Below, one piece after another: positions 27,806 through 38,602 of a stretch of 64,000 nucleotides of DNA. A program made the position numbers and the translations under genes. The stretch is from Gemmatimonadota bacterium. Lineage in GTDB: Bacteria > Gemmatimonadota > Gemmatimonadetes > Longimicrobiales > Gaopeijiaceae. A model generated the notes under the pieces. It was not told the origin of the DNA, made no database searches, and saw nothing but the letters and a program-made list of their open reading frames with translations. How positions within the stretch are numbered: position 1 is the stretch's first letter; every line of letters starts with the position of its first letter. Where the stretch lies: positions 40,493-104,492 of the forward strand of contig SHZR01000007.1 in the NCBI GenBank assembly GCA_009692205.1. The letters are read 5' to 3'.

Positions 27806-29968
27806 ATGACGCTCCCCCGGGCACTCTTGCTCAGCCTGGCGACGGCGCTCGCCCTCGCGTGCGCGGCGCGCCCGGTGTCGCCGCAAGTTACGCAGGCGTT
27901 GGGGCCGGAGGTCCGCGTCGTCGAGTTCGAGGGGAACGTCACGTTCCCGCGGGACTCGCTGGCTCCGGCGATCGTGACCACCGAGACTACGTGCCGTGCG
28001 TGGGTGCTCTCGCCGTTCTGTTGGTCCGGGTTCGATTTCGCTAACCGCCGCTCCGAGCTGCGCGAGGTAGAGGTCGAGCGCGACGTCGCCCGACTGCGCA
28101 TCTGGTACCAGCGGCGAGGCTTCCGGGAAGTGCAGGTCGCCCAGGAGTCCTTGCTCGCTGAGGACGGCGGTGCCGAAGTCCGGTTCGTGGTGACCGAGGG
28201 GCAACCCGTGCTGGCGGATAGCATCGCCTTCGTCGGTGCCGAAGACTTCGTGGGCACCGATCTCCTTACCGATCTCCCCATAAGCGCCGGGGACCGGTGG
28301 AGCGCGCTCGACCTCGACGCCACGCGGGACACGCTGGTGCGCCGGCTCACGAACCGCGGCCATCCCTACGCGGACGTGCTGCGACAGACCGTCTTCCCCG
28401 TCGGCGAGCCGTACCATGCTCACGTGACCTTCGAGATCGCGCCCGGAACGAGCGCGCGCTACGGAGACATCGAGGTGGTGGGCATCGAACATCTGAGCGA
28501 ATCGACGATCCTGCGGACGCTCCCGTTCCGGTCGGGGGACCCGTACCGCGTGGGGCAGCTCGTCGACGCGCAGTCGAGGCTTTTCGGCCTCGAACTCGTG
28601 ACGAGCGCGTCGATCATACCGAACCTCGAGTCACAGTCCGACTCCCTCGTGCCGTTGCTCATCCAGGTCCAGGAGGGAGATCCGTACCGCGTGCGCTCGG
28701 GAGTCGGCTGGAGCCGGTCGGAATGCGTCAGCGCCGAGTCGCGGTGGACGAGCCGCAACTTCATGGGGGGCGGGCGGGTGCTCCAGGTCCGGGGGCGGCT
28801 CGCGAACCTCCTGTCCCGGGCGTGGCACGACACCTGGGGGTGCGGACAGGTCGGCGACGGCGAGTTCGCGGACATGACCTGGGTGGCCGCGGTGGACTTC
28901 CAGCAGCCGTGGATCTTCTCGACCCGAAACTCGTTCAACGCCTCGCTGTTCGCCGAGCGCCAGAGCGTCCCAGAAGTCTTCATCCGCAAGGCGGTCGGTC
29001 TGCAGCTCGCGCTCGTGCGCAGGGTCGGCCCGCAGACTCCTCTGACGCTCTCGTACCGCCCCGAGCTCTCCAGCTTGGACGCGGCGGAGATTCTGCTCTG
29101 TACCGGGTTCCTGGTCTGCACGCGCCAGGACATCGGCGTGCTCACGAGCGCGCAACGGCTCGCGCCCGTCGGCCTGAATCTCACGCGCGACCTCGCGAAC
29201 AGCCTGCTGAATCCCACGAGCGGCTACCGCTTGATCGTGGACCTGGAGCACGCGGGGCGATGGACGGGCTCGGAGTACCGTTACGATCGGGCGGTGGTGG
29301 AGGGCACGTGGTACTCGGGGCTCGTCGGTCCGGCCGTCCTGGCGACGCGCATCCGGGGAGGGTGGGTGGGGTCGACCGACGGGCCGGGCCCGAGCGGCAT
29401 CATCCCGCCGCAAAAGCGGTTCTATGCCGGAGGCGCCAACTCGGTGAGGGGCTTTGCGCAGAGCCGCCTGGGGGCGCGTGTCCTCGTGGTGCAAGCCGCG
29501 GCGCTCGTCGAACCCGTTGGCGCCGGCATCTGCACGGTGGCCCAGATGGTGGATCTCTCCTGTGACGCCACCGGCGCCAGGTTCGACTCGCGCCCCACCG
29601 GGGGGACCCGTGTCCTCGAAGGGAACACGGAGGTGCGCTTCGCGCTCGGCACGGAGCTTGAAGCAGTCACGTTCATGGACTTCGGACAGGTATGGGGTGC
29701 CGACCAGGGCATCGCTCTCGACGAGCTCGAGCTGACGCCGGGCATCGGCCTGCGGTACTTGAGCCCGGTGGGCCCCCTGCGCGTGGACCTGGGGTACAAT
29801 TTCCGTGGGGACGAGCGGCTGTCGGTGGTCACGTCCAGAATCGAGTCCGATCCGGCGCCTCCCGGCTATCGCACGACCCGTGACCTGGCCGTTCTGGGTC
29901 CGCGGGTCCTCTCTCGACAGACCGAGAGCCGGTTCCAGCTCCACATCTCCATCGGGCAGGCGTTCTAG
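27806..29968 (+). CDS. Outer-membrane assembly factor of the Omp85 family (BamA/TamA-like)
   Basis: 720 residues. A signal peptide (ALLLSLATALALACA) is followed by three or so POTRA-type repeats (about 36-290) with RIWYQRRGFREVQV-like and RLTNRGHPYADV segments, then a C-terminal bacterial surface antigen barrel with YAGGANSVRGFAQSRLG and a terminal Phe. The next gene is tamB with zero spacing, so TamA is the likely identity; BamA would normally be longer and carry five POTRA domains. It inserts or supports outer-membrane proteins or phospholipid traffic together with TamB. Confidence 0.9.
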   Translation: MTLPRALLLSLATALALACAARPVSPQVTQALGPEVRVVEFEGNVTFPRDSLAPAIVTTETTCRAWVLSPFCWSGFDFANRRSELREVEVERDVARLRIWYQRRGFREVQVAQESLLAEDGGAEVRFVVTEGQPVLADSIAFVGAEDFVGTDLLTDLPISAGDRWSALDLDATRDTLVRRLTNRGHPYADVLRQTVFPVGEPYHAHVTFEIAPGTSARYGDIEVVGIEHLSESTILRTLPFRSGDPYRVGQLVDAQSRLFGLELVTSASIIPNLESQSDSLVPLLIQVQEGDPYRVRSGVGWSRSECVSAESRWTSRNFMGGGRVLQVRGRLANLLSRAWHDTWGCGQVGDGEFADMTWVAAVDFQQPWIFSTRNSFNASLFAERQSVPEVFIRKAVGLQLALVRRVGPQTPLTLSYRPELSSLDAAEILLCTGFLVCTRQDIGVLTSAQRLAPVGLNLTRDLANSLLNPTSGYRLIVDLEHAGRWTGSEYRYDRAVVEGTWYSGLVGPAVLATRIRGGWVGSTDGPGPSGIIPPQKRFYAGGANSVRGFAQSRLGARVLVVQAAALVEPVGAGICTVAQMVDLSCDATGARFDSRPTGGTRVLEGNTEVRFALGTELEAVTFMDFGQVWGADQGIALDELELTPGIGLRYLSPVGPLRVDLGYNFRGDERLSVVTSRIESDPAPPGYRTTRDLAVLGPRVLSRQTESRFQLHISIGQAF

Positions 29969-32900
29969 ATGAGCGGCGAGGCGGAAGCCGACGCGCCGAC
30001 GGGGGCGGAGGAAGCCCCGATGGCCGACGTCGGCACGGAAGCCGAGTCCGCGGCCGCGCCGGAGGCATCGCCACGGCGGCGGAGCCGCCTGGGCCTTCTG
30101 TTCCGACTGGCGTTCGCCGGCCTCGTGGGCTTCGCGCTCACGGCAGCCGCGTTCCTGTCGCAAACGGCGAGCGGCCAGCGCATGGTCCTCGACGAGATTC
30201 TCGGCCGCGTCCGGGGCGCGCTGGCCGGTGAGCTCACGGTCGGTGGGGTCCACAGTCAGACTCTCCTGGCGGGCGTCACATTGACGGACGTGCGGCTCGA
30301 TGCTGCAGGAGGCCGCCGGGTGCTCGAGGCCGACTCGCTAGTCCTGCGCTATTCGCTGTTCTCCTTGTTGGTGGCCAGTCCGCAGGTGCGCTCGGCCACC
30401 CTGCACGGACTCGATCTGGAGATCTCGCGGGGCCCCGACGACGACGCGCTCAACGTCCAGCGCATTTTGGCGGACGGCGGGGCGGGCCCGGACACGCTTG
30501 CGCCTGGTCGGCCGAGCACGATCGACCTCGGCCGCATCTCCGTGCGCGGGGGCACGATCGTCGTGCTGACGCCTGCCGAGGAAGCGACCCGACTCACCGT
30601 CGCCGCGCCCGATGGGACTCCGCTCCGTCGCCTCGCTTTCGAGGGCGTCGATATGGATCTCGAGGAAACGGTGCTCAGGCCGGGCGGGACCGTGGCGCTG
30701 GATGCGCGGCTCGCGTCGTTCAGCGCGTCGGTGCACATCGTCGAGCAGCCGCTCGTCGTGCAGGCCGCCGTGGGCGGCCTGACGTTCGGCGCCGAGGGAC
30801 TTCGGATCGAAGGCGGGACGTTCCGGATGCCCGGCTCCCTATTCGAGGGCGACCTCGCGTTCGGGCCCGAGCGTCCCGGTGAGGCCTGGACCTTCGCGGC
30901 CGAACTGCGCGCGGACGAATGGGGTGATCTGGCCGACCTGCGCTGGATCGACCCTCGCATCCCCGCGGGCGCGTTCCGGGGCGAGGTGAAGCTGCGCAGC
31001 GAAGAAGGCCTCGACGTCGCGCTCCGAAGCTTCGAGGTCCAATCCGGGGCCAGCACCGTCGTCGCGACCGGCGGAGCACGCTTCGACGAGCGGATGGTGC
31101 TCTCGGACATGGTGGTCACCGCGAGTCCGCTCGACGTGGCCATGTTGGCGCCGTGGATGGCTCGGGACGTGCCCTGGGACGGGTTCTTGAGCGGGCAGGC
31201 GACGTTCTCTACCTCGGATGGGAAACTGCACGGCGATGGCCGCATGACACTGGTGCCCGCGGGGCTGGGAGGAGCGCCCACCACCGCGGACTTCTCGGGG
31301 ACGGTCCTCACGGGAGGCAACCCGGGTGCGGAGGGCGTGCGACTCCGACTCGACCCCCTCAACTACCGGGTGCTCGAGGCGTTCTGGCCAGGCGCTGCCG
31401 GCTTGGCCGACGGGAGTGCAGACCTGCAGATCGACGGTCGTGCCGACGCGGGCATCCTCGTCGTGGCCGATGTCACCCACCGGGCCGATACGACCTCGAC
31501 GTCCCGCATGGTCGGGCGGGGTGTGTTCCGTCGTAGCGAGTTCGGGTGGACGACGGATGCCCAGGGCGACTTGGCGCCGCTCTCGTTGGAGCTCGTGACC
31601 AGGCTGTGGCCTCAGCTCGAGCTCCGCGGGTCGGTCTCGGGGCCCGTGCGTCTCAACGGGACGCTGGACGACCTGCAGTTCGATGGCGACCTCGCGGCGG
31701 GCGGAGGTCGTCTGGGCATGAACGGATCGATCGACCTCGCCACGCTCGGAGCCTCGTATGCGCTCGAGGCGGACGCCGAGGCGGTGAGCCTGGCGTCGTT
31801 CACGGACCGGGCGCCGGAGCCTTCCATCGTGTCCGGCCATGTCGCGCTGCGTGGCTCCGGTCTGGCCCTCGACTCCCTCGACGGCACCGCCGGCGTATCG
31901 ATCCGGCCCTCACGCGTCGGCCCCCTGCGCATCACTTCCGCGGCGGCGGCCGTTCGATTTGCGGGGGGGCTGTTGATGGTCGACACGATGGAGGTGGACA
32001 TCTCAGGCGGGCGCATCGGAGGTAGCGGGGCGCTGGGGATGACACCCGCCGCGAACGGCGAAGCGAGGTTCGCGTTCGCGATCGACTCGCTCCTTTCCCT
32101 TCGCCCGATGTTCATGGGCGACTCGCTCCTCGTGAGGGATGGCCTCAGCCCTCTCGAGGAGGAACTCCTCCGGGTGCGTGGGATCGAGCCGGACACCCTG
32201 CCGAGCGAGCTCGACGTGAGAATGGCGGGCTCCCTTCGCGGCAGCGGGGCGGTGCGGGGGAACTTTGGAGACTTGGGCGTGGAGCTCGTGTTCGACGCGC
32301 GCGACGTGGCGTACCGTGACAACGCGGTCGACTCCGCTCACGTCGAGATGGCGGCGAGTGGTCTGCCGGAGATGCGCGGAGACTGGCAGGCGGGTATCCG
32401 TGCGCTTGGGATCAGCTGGGAGTCGCGCCGTTTCGAGGAGGTCGACTTCGACGGGACCATGTCCCAGCGTCGCGGTGAGGGCACGCTGAACATCCGCCGG
32501 CGCTTGGGCGAGCGGTACTTCGCCACGGGGGCCTTCGCGCTGGACTCGGTGGGGGGAGAGGTTGCGCTCGCCGAGGCCTCCGTGCAGATCGACGACCTGT
32601 CGTGGGTGCTCGATGGGCCGAGCCGGATCGCGTGGGACACCGTGTCGGTGCGGGTCGACAGCCTGGAGCTCCGCCGCCTCGGGGAGGATCCGGCGAGCGT
32701 GACCGCCCAGGGGACGCTCACGCGGGGTGGTGAGTCCAACTTCCGACTCGACATGCAGGGCTTCCACGTCGAGGACGCGACGCGAATCCTCCAACGCGAG
32801 GACATCGTCCTGTCGGGCCACGTCGATCTCAGTCTGACGGTGCGGGGCCCGGCGGAGAGCCCGTCACTCGATGCGCTCTTCCAGGTCAGGGACCCCCGCT

Positions 32901-34567
32901 ACGGCTCGTTCCAGCTCAGCCGCCTGGGCGGCTCGCTCCAGTATCGCGACCGCTCCTCCGAGTTTCGCGTGGACGCGTGGGATGCTAGCCGCAACGTGCT
33001 CTCGGCATTCGGGACGCTTCCGCTCGACCTCGCCCTCACGGACGTGGAGGAGCGCAGCCTGGACGAGCCGATGGATGTACGCGTGACCGCGGACTCGCTC
33101 GACGCTGCCATCGCACTCGCCTACTTCAGGACGCTCGAGGACGTGACGGGAACGGTTTCGGCCGACCTCAGCATCCGCGGCACCAGCCGTGAACCCCAGC
33201 CGCGCGGTACGATTCGCCTCGTGGACGGCGCCTGGACCATCGCGGCCCTCGGCGTCCGACACACCGGCATCCTGGGGGATCTCGAGCTACGCCCCGACCG
33301 CACGGTGGGTGTGGCGTTCGGCACCTCCGGCGACGGAACGTCCACCGTGTCCGGGGTCGTCACGATGGTCCCATTCGCCGATCCCACGCTCGACCTGCGC
33401 GTCACGCTGGACCAGTTCCAGGCGGTGAGCCGGCGAGACATCGAGAGCATGTTGAGCGGGTCGTTCACCGTGCGGGGCCAGTACCGGCTGCCGGTTGCCG
33501 AGGGAGAGCTTCGCGTCGATCAGGGCACGCTCTTCGTGGATGAGTTCGCTCGGAGTGTCGCCGTGGTCGATCTGCGGGATCCGACACTCTTCGCCGGCGG
33601 CTTCGCGGTCGATACGACCGTGTTCGTGACGCAGCCCATCCTCGCGAGCCTACGGAACCCGTTCCTCGACAACCTGCGCGTCGACATCGACCTGTCGGTT
33701 CCCCGCGACCTCTGGCTGCGCTCGAACGAGATGAACGTCGAGATGGGTGGTGAGTTGCTCGTCCGCTACGACCGGGCCGCGAGCGATCTCGTGATGGTGG
33801 GAGACCTGCAGGCGCTGCGGGGGTCCTACCAGGTTCTCGGGCGCACGTTCGAGGTGGACGGAGGGACCGTGAGCTTCCTCGGTCAACCGGGCGTAAACCC
33901 CTCACTCGGCATCGAGGCGGTCAGTCGCGTGCGGCGACGTGGCGGAGATCGCCTCGAGGTGCGCACCACAGTGACGGGCACGCTCGTGCAGCCACTCGTC
34001 ACACTCTCGACCACCGAAGCGGGGCTCTCCCAGTCGGACCTCGTCTCTTACCTCCTCTTCGGGGTAGGCGGCGGCGACTTTGGCGCGGGCGGTGCCGGGG
34101 CCGGGGGGGACCTCCAAGGTGGCGTAAGTACCTATCTCAGTGGCGCACTCGCGAGCCAGGTGGGAACCGCATTGGCCCAGGGGATCGGATTCGACTACCT
34201 GGCCATCTCGCAGGGCCAGTCACTCGGCGGGCAGGGCTTGGCGAACGACTTCCTGAGCAACGTGACCACCGACTTTCTGAGCAACCTGACCACCGCACAG
34301 GTGGAAGTCGGTCGGTACTTCGGCGACGATGTCTTCGTCGTGTTCGTGTTGGGCAATCCCACACAAGCGGGCTCGAGTACGCCCGTCGTGAACGTCTTCA
34401 GCGGCGTGCGTGTAGAACTGGCGTTGTCGGAAGAGTGGTTCGTGGAGGGGTTCTGGGAGGACCGCTTCCTTCGCGGGTCCGGCGCGTTGGGGCAGACGGG
34501 TCTCGACGGACAAAAAGTCGTAGGTATCCTTACGTTCTGGGACTGGGGTTACGGATCACCGGAGTAG
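29969..34567 (+). CDS. tamB: Very large TamB/DUF490-family inner-membrane-anchored protein
   Basis: 1532 residues. After an acidic cytoplasmic segment there is one membrane helix (GLLFRLAFAGLVGFALTAAA, about 48-67), then a long periplasmic beta-rich body of AsmA/TamB type, and a C-terminal DUF490 domain (SYQVLGRTFEVDGGTVSFLG, then QSDLVSYLLFGVG). Such proteins form a hydrophobic groove spanning the periplasm and help carry lipids or assemble autotransporters. The start codon follows the upstream Omp85 stop directly. Near the end is a duplicated segment around residues 1427-1440, N-D-F-L-S-N-V-T-T-D-F-L-S-N-L-T-T. Confidence 0.93.
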   Translation: MSGEAEADAPTGAEEAPMADVGTEAESAAAPEASPRRRSRLGLLFRLAFAGLVGFALTAAAFLSQTASGQRMVLDEILGRVRGALAGELTVGGVHSQTLLAGVTLTDVRLDAAGGRRVLEADSLVLRYSLFSLLVASPQVRSATLHGLDLEISRGPDDDALNVQRILADGGAGPDTLAPGRPSTIDLGRISVRGGTIVVLTPAEEATRLTVAAPDGTPLRRLAFEGVDMDLEETVLRPGGTVALDARLASFSASVHIVEQPLVVQAAVGGLTFGAEGLRIEGGTFRMPGSLFEGDLAFGPERPGEAWTFAAELRADEWGDLADLRWIDPRIPAGAFRGEVKLRSEEGLDVALRSFEVQSGASTVVATGGARFDERMVLSDMVVTASPLDVAMLAPWMARDVPWDGFLSGQATFSTSDGKLHGDGRMTLVPAGLGGAPTTADFSGTVLTGGNPGAEGVRLRLDPLNYRVLEAFWPGAAGLADGSADLQIDGRADAGILVVADVTHRADTTSTSRMVGRGVFRRSEFGWTTDAQGDLAPLSLELVTRLWPQLELRGSVSGPVRLNGTLDDLQFDGDLAAGGGRLGMNGSIDLATLGASYALEADAEAVSLASFTDRAPEPSIVSGHVALRGSGLALDSLDGTAGVSIRPSRVGPLRITSAAAAVRFAGGLLMVDTMEVDISGGRIGGSGALGMTPAANGEARFAFAIDSLLSLRPMFMGDSLLVRDGLSPLEEELLRVRGIEPDTLPSELDVRMAGSLRGSGAVRGNFGDLGVELVFDARDVAYRDNAVDSAHVEMAASGLPEMRGDWQAGIRALGISWESRRFEEVDFDGTMSQRRGEGTLNIRRRLGERYFATGAFALDSVGGEVALAEASVQIDDLSWVLDGPSRIAWDTVSVRVDSLELRRLGEDPASVTAQGTLTRGGESNFRLDMQGFHVEDATRILQREDIVLSGHVDLSLTVRGPAESPSLDALFQVRDPRYGSFQLSRLGGSLQYRDRSSEFRVDAWDASRNVLSAFGTLPLDLALTDVEERSLDEPMDVRVTADSLDAAIALAYFRTLEDVTGTVSADLSIRGTSREPQPRGTIRLVDGAWTIAALGVRHTGILGDLELRPDRTVGVAFGTSGDGTSTVSGVVTMVPFADPTLDLRVTLDQFQAVSRRDIESMLSGSFTVRGQYRLPVAEGELRVDQGTLFVDEFARSVAVVDLRDPTLFAGGFAVDTTVFVTQPILASLRNPFLDNLRVDIDLSVPRDLWLRSNEMNVEMGGELLVRYDRAASDLVMVGDLQALRGSYQVLGRTFEVDGGTVSFLGQPGVNPSLGIEAVSRVRRRGGDRLEVRTTVTGTLVQPLVTLSTTEAGLSQSDLVSYLLFGVGGGDFGAGGAGAGGDLQGGVSTYLSGALASQVGTALAQGIGFDYLAISQGQSLGGQGLANDFLSNVTTDFLSNLTTAQVEVGRYFGDDVFVVFVLGNPTQAGSSTPVVNVFSGVRVELALSEEWFVEGFWEDRFLRGSGALGQTGLDGQKVVGILTFWDWGYGSPE

Positions 34568-34579
34568 GAGATCGATTCG

Positions 34580-35431
34580 ATGCAAATGGTGAAGGTGGCC
34601 GGACTGATGACGGGGCTGACCATGATTCTGGTCGGCTTCGGGTCGTACTTCGGTGGCTCCAATGGAGCCGTGCTGTTCCTCGTCATCGCCGCGGTGATGA
34701 ACTTCGGCATGTACTGGTTCAGCGACCGCGCGGTCCTGAAGATGTACAAGGCGAGGGTGCTCGGACCCCAGGACGCGCCCGATCTCTACCGCATGGTCGA
34801 CCGCCTGCGTCAGGAGGCCGGCCTGCCGATGCCGAAGCTCGCGCTCGCGCCGTCGGAGCAGCCCAACGCGTTCGCGACTGGACGCAACGCGGCGAACGCC
34901 GTGGTCTGCGTCACTGCGGGCATCGTGCGGCTCCTGCCACCGCGTGAGCTCGAAGGCGTGATCGCTCACGAGTTGGCGCACATCAAGCACCGCCACATGC
35001 TGGTCGCGACCGTCGCGGCCACCATGGCGGGCGCCATCGCGACCATCGCCAGCATCGCCAAGTGGGGCATGATCTTCGGTGGCTTCGGCGGCCGCGACGA
35101 TCGGGGTCAGAATCCGCTGGGGCTGCTAGTCATGGCGATCGTGGCACCGATCGCGGCGATGATCGTGCAGCTCGCCATCAGCCGCCAGAACGAGTACCAG
35201 GCGGACGCCACGGCGGCCCGACTGACGCGAGATCCCTCGAGCCTCGCGAGCGCGCTCCAGCGCATCGAGGGGTACGCGCAGCAGATCCCTATGGCGATCA
35301 ATCCGGCCGCGGCGCAGCTGGCGATCATCAACCCGCTCTCGGGCCCGCGCCGTCCCGCGCTCGCGGGGCTCTTCAACACGCACCCGTCGACCGAAGAGCG
35401 GGTAGCCCGGCTCCGCCAGCTGTCGCTGTAG
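34580..35431 (+). CDS. htpX: M48-family membrane zinc metalloprotease HtpX
   Basis: 283 residues. Two N-terminal helices (GLTMILVGFGSYFGG and VLFLVIAAVMNFGMYWF), the zinc motif HELAH with His130 and His134, two further helices, and the third ligand in QNEYQADATAA. The C-terminus HPSTEERVARL is family-typical. It degrades misfolded membrane proteins. An AGGAGA site precedes the ATG. A strong hairpin terminator follows. Confidence 0.96.
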   Translation: MQMVKVAGLMTGLTMILVGFGSYFGGSNGAVLFLVIAAVMNFGMYWFSDRAVLKMYKARVLGPQDAPDLYRMVDRLRQEAGLPMPKLALAPSEQPNAFATGRNAANAVVCVTAGIVRLLPPRELEGVIAHELAHIKHRHMLVATVAATMAGAIATIASIAKWGMIFGGFGGRDDRGQNPLGLLVMAIVAPIAAMIVQLAISRQNEYQADATAARLTRDPSSLASALQRIEGYAQQIPMAINPAAAQLAIINPLSGPRRPALAGLFNTHPSTEERVARLRQLSL

Positions 35432-35442
35432 GCTCGCAGGGG

Positions 35443-35477
35443 GAGGGGGCCGGCCCTCCTCGGGGCCCGGCCCCCTC
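35443..35477 (+). terminator. Terminator after htpX
   Basis: An 11-bp GC-rich stem pairs 35443-35453 with 35467-35477, with further CCC/GGG pairing in the loop. A short T-rich tail (GTGTCTTTCG) follows. Confidence 0.7.
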
Positions 35478-35498
35478 GTGTCTTTCGTACCTCGCGGA

Positions 35499-35528
35499 TT
35501 GAGCCGGGCTGGTCCTCCCTGCTAGAAT
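35499..35528 (+). promoter_or_regulatory. Candidate promoter for uvrA, leaderless
   Basis: TTGAGC at 35499-35504 and TAGAAT at 35523-35528 are separated by 18 bp. The -10 ends eight bases before the uvrA ATG, so transcription would begin at or next to the start codon. No ribosome binding site is present. No SOS-box-like palindrome is seen. Confidence 0.6.
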
Positions 35529-35536
35529 CCCGGGCT

Positions 35537-38476
35537 ATGGTTCGAACTCCCTCTCCTAAGGCCGCGACTCAGCCCGCCGCCCACGCGACCTCGGCCGGCC
35601 AAAAGCTCGTCGTGCGGGGAGCGCGCGAGCACAACCTCAAGAACATCGACGTCGAGATCCCGAGAGAGTGCCTGGTGGTGATCACCGGGCTCTCGGGCTC
35701 GGGCAAGTCCTCTCTGGCGTTCGACACGATCTACGCCGAGGGCCAGCGGCGGTACGTGGAGTCGCTGTCCGCGTACGCGCGCCAGTTCCTCGGGCTCATG
35801 GAGAAGCCGGACGTCGACGCGATCGAGGGGCTGTCTCCAGCCATCTCGATCGAACAGAAGACGGTGAGCAAGAACCCGCGCTCGACCGTGGGCACCGTCA
35901 CCGAGGTCTACGACTACCTCAGGCTGCTTTGGGCCCGCGTGGGCACGCCCCACTGCGCGAAGTGCGGCGAGCCGGTGCTGCGTCAGTCTGCGAGCCAGAT
36001 CGTCGATCGCATCCTCGAAATCGGCGAGGACGTGCGCGTCGAGCTGCTGGCGCCGCTGGTGCGCGGTCGCAAGGGCGAGTTCCGCGAGCTCTTCGAGAAG
36101 GCGCGCAGGGACGGCTTCGTGCGTGCGCGGGTGGACGGCGAGACCTACGACCTGACGGAGCCTCCGTCGCTCAGCCGGTACGAGAACCACGACATCGCCG
36201 TGGTCGTGGACCGGCTCGTGATCCGCACCGAGGACCGCGAGCGACTGGCGGACAGCGTGGAAACCGCGCTCCGGACCGGCGAGGGCGTGCTCGAAGTCCT
36301 CGAGCACCGGAAGCGGGGCGATCCGGTGCCGCACATGTTCAGCGAGCGCTACGCGTGCAGCGGCTGCGGAACGAGCCTCACCGAGCTCGAGCCGAGGCAG
36401 TTCTCGTTCAACTCGCCTTACGGCGCGTGCGAGGAGTGCGGCGGTCTCGGCACTCGCAAGGACGTCAATCCGGATCTACTCACCGCCGACCCGAGCGTCT
36501 CGATTCTCGAGGGTGTGATCCTGCCGTGGGGGAGCCCCTCCGGGCATCTCCGCCGCTCGGTCATCGTCGGGCTGGCCGAGGCGTACGAGTTCGAGCCCAA
36601 CGCGCCCTGGCGAAATCTCACGCCGGAGGCACGCCACGCGATCCTGCATGGGTCCGGGGAGATGAAGATCCGTTTCCCGTATGGCCCCGGTACGGGCAAG
36701 GTGAAGGGCCACTACGAGGATCTCTGGGAGGGTGTCGTCGCAAACGTAGAGCGACGCTACAAGGAGACCGAATCGGAGTCGGTCCGCTCCCAGCTCGAGG
36801 AGTACATGTCCACCGTCGAGTGCGCGGCGTGCCAGGGCAGCCGGCTGAAGGCGGCTTCGCGGGCCGTGACGGTCGGTGGCAGGTCTCTGAGCGAGGTGGT
36901 CGACCTGTCGATCACGGACGCGGCCGCGTTCTTCGCGGGCTTGGCCGAGGGCTCCAGGGGCGGGCGTGGCAAGCGCTCGGGGACGGTGGCGCACGTCTCT
37001 CTGCCGGCCGAGATCGCGGGCCCCATCCTCAAGGAGGTCGGCGAGCGGCTCCGCTTCCTCCTCGACGTCGGGCTCGGCTACCTGACGCTGGGACGCTCGG
37101 CGGGCTCGCTCTCAGGAGGCGAAGCCCAGCGTATCCGCCTCGCGACGCAGATCGGGAGTCGCCTCGTGGGCGTTCTCTACATCCTCGACGAGCCCTCGAT
37201 CGGCTTGCACCAGCGCGACAACGGGCGACTGCTCGACACCCTCAAGCAGCTCCGCGACCTCGGCAACACCGTGGTCGTGGTCGAGCACGACGAGGATGCG
37301 ATCCGCGCGGCCGACTACATCGTGGACCTCGGGCCCGGCGCCGGTAGACACGGCGGCGAGGTCGTGGCCGCCGGTACGTTCGCAGAGCTGATGGCGAGCG
37401 AGAAGTCGCTCACCGCTGCTTATCTGCGTGGCGACCGAGAGATCCCTCTTCCCGCGACGCGACGCCCGGTGGATCCCAAGAAGGCCATCGTCGTGAAGGG
37501 CGCGCGCGGCCACAATCTGCGGAAGCTGAACGCGCGGTTCCCGTTGGGCACGTTCCTCTGCGTGACCGGCGTGAGCGGCTCGGGCAAGTCCACGCTTGTC
37601 AACGAGACGCTCTATCACGCCCTGGCCAGGCACTTCTACCGCAGCAAACTGGTGCCGGCCGCGCACGACAGCATCGACGGGCTCGAGTTGATCGACAAGG
37701 TGATCGACGTCGACCAGTCTCCGATCGGCCGTACGCCCAGATCCAATCCCGCCACGTATACGGGGCTGTTCGCGCCCATCCGCGACCTCTTCGCCGGACT
37801 GCCCGAGTCGCAGATGCGCGGGTACGGTCCGGGGCGCTTCTCGTTCAATGTGAAGGGCGGCCGGTGCGAAGCGTGCGAGGGCGACGGGCTGGTGAAGATC
37901 GAGATGCACTTCCTGCCCGACGTGTACGTGCCGTGCGACGTGTGCCGGGGTCGCCGCTACAACCGGGAAACGCTCGACGTCTACTACAAGGGCAAGAACA
38001 TCGCCGACGTGCTCGACATGACGGTCGAGGACGCGCTCGAGTTCTTCGACGCCTTGCCGGTACTCAAGCGCAAGCTCCAGACCCTGCACGACGTGGGGCT
38101 CGGCTACATGCACGTCGGTCAGTCCGCCATCACGCTCTCCGGCGGTGAGGCGCAGCGGGTGAAGCTCGCCACCGAGCTGTCCAAGCGCGCGACCGGAAAC
38201 ACCATGTACATCCTCGACGAGCCCACTACGGGCCTCCACTTCGAGGACGTGCGCGTGCTGCTCGACGTGCTCCACCGGCTCGTGGACCTCGGAAACACCG
38301 TCGTGGTCATCGAGCACAACCTGCACGTGGTGAAGACCGCGGATTGGGTGATCGACCTGGGTCCCGAAGGCGGTGCCGAGGGCGGGCGGATCTTGGCCGA
38401 GGGCACGCCCGAGGAGGTAGCCCGGTCCGAAGCATCCCATACGGGCCGGTACCTGGCGGAGATCCTGGCGAGGTGA
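35537..38476 (+). CDS. uvrA: Excinuclease ABC subunit UvrA
   Basis: 979 residues, normal for UvrA. Two ABC modules: Walker A motifs [12 protein letters not shown] (about residue 51) and [12 protein letters not shown] (about 678), ABC signatures [16 protein letters not shown] and [12 protein letters not shown], and Walker B ILDEP twice. Two zinc modules are visible, [19 protein letters not shown] with following C-x2-C, and [16 protein letters not shown] with CDVCRGRRY. The UvrB-binding and DNA-binding inserts are present. It recognises DNA lesions for nucleotide excision repair. It stands alone behind its own promoter; uvrB and uvrC are not here. Confidence 0.99.
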   Translation: MVRTPSPKAATQPAAHATSAGQKLVVRGAREHNLKNIDVEIPRECLVVITGLSGSGKSSLAFDTIYAEGQRRYVESLSAYARQFLGLMEKPDVDAIEGLSPAISIEQKTVSKNPRSTVGTVTEVYDYLRLLWARVGTPHCAKCGEPVLRQSASQIVDRILEIGEDVRVELLAPLVRGRKGEFRELFEKARRDGFVRARVDGETYDLTEPPSLSRYENHDIAVVVDRLVIRTEDRERLADSVETALRTGEGVLEVLEHRKRGDPVPHMFSERYACSGCGTSLTELEPRQFSFNSPYGACEECGGLGTRKDVNPDLLTADPSVSILEGVILPWGSPSGHLRRSVIVGLAEAYEFEPNAPWRNLTPEARHAILHGSGEMKIRFPYGPGTGKVKGHYEDLWEGVVANVERRYKETESESVRSQLEEYMSTVECAACQGSRLKAASRAVTVGGRSLSEVVDLSITDAAAFFAGLAEGSRGGRGKRSGTVAHVSLPAEIAGPILKEVGERLRFLLDVGLGYLTLGRSAGSLSGGEAQRIRLATQIGSRLVGVLYILDEPSIGLHQRDNGRLLDTLKQLRDLGNTVVVVEHDEDAIRAADYIVDLGPGAGRHGGEVVAAGTFAELMASEKSLTAAYLRGDREIPLPATRRPVDPKKAIVVKGARGHNLRKLNARFPLGTFLCVTGVSGSGKSTLVNETLYHALARHFYRSKLVPAAHDSIDGLELIDKVIDVDQSPIGRTPRSNPATYTGLFAPIRDLFAGLPESQMRGYGPGRFSFNVKGGRCEACEGDGLVKIEMHFLPDVYVPCDVCRGRRYNRETLDVYYKGKNIADVLDMTVEDALEFFDALPVLKRKLQTLHDVGLGYMHVGQSAITLSGGEAQRVKLATELSKRATGNTMYILDEPTTGLHFEDVRVLLDVLHRLVDLGNTVVVIEHNLHVVKTADWVIDLGPEGGAEGGRILAEGTPEEVARSEASHTGRYLAEILAR

Positions 38477-38602
38477 GTGCAGGGCCAGGGCCGACGAATT
38501 ACCTTTCAGTGCCGCGAGAAACCCGGTCCCGCGAGTCGGCGTAGGGTTCAGAGCCGGCGCCGTGGGTGGGCGCCCGCAGCCACAGAGAATACGGAGAGCT
38601 AC

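Noticed and set aside
28631..30253. 540-codon open frame on the minus strand
   Set aside because: Opposite the Omp85 and tamB genes; no motif and no ribosome binding site.
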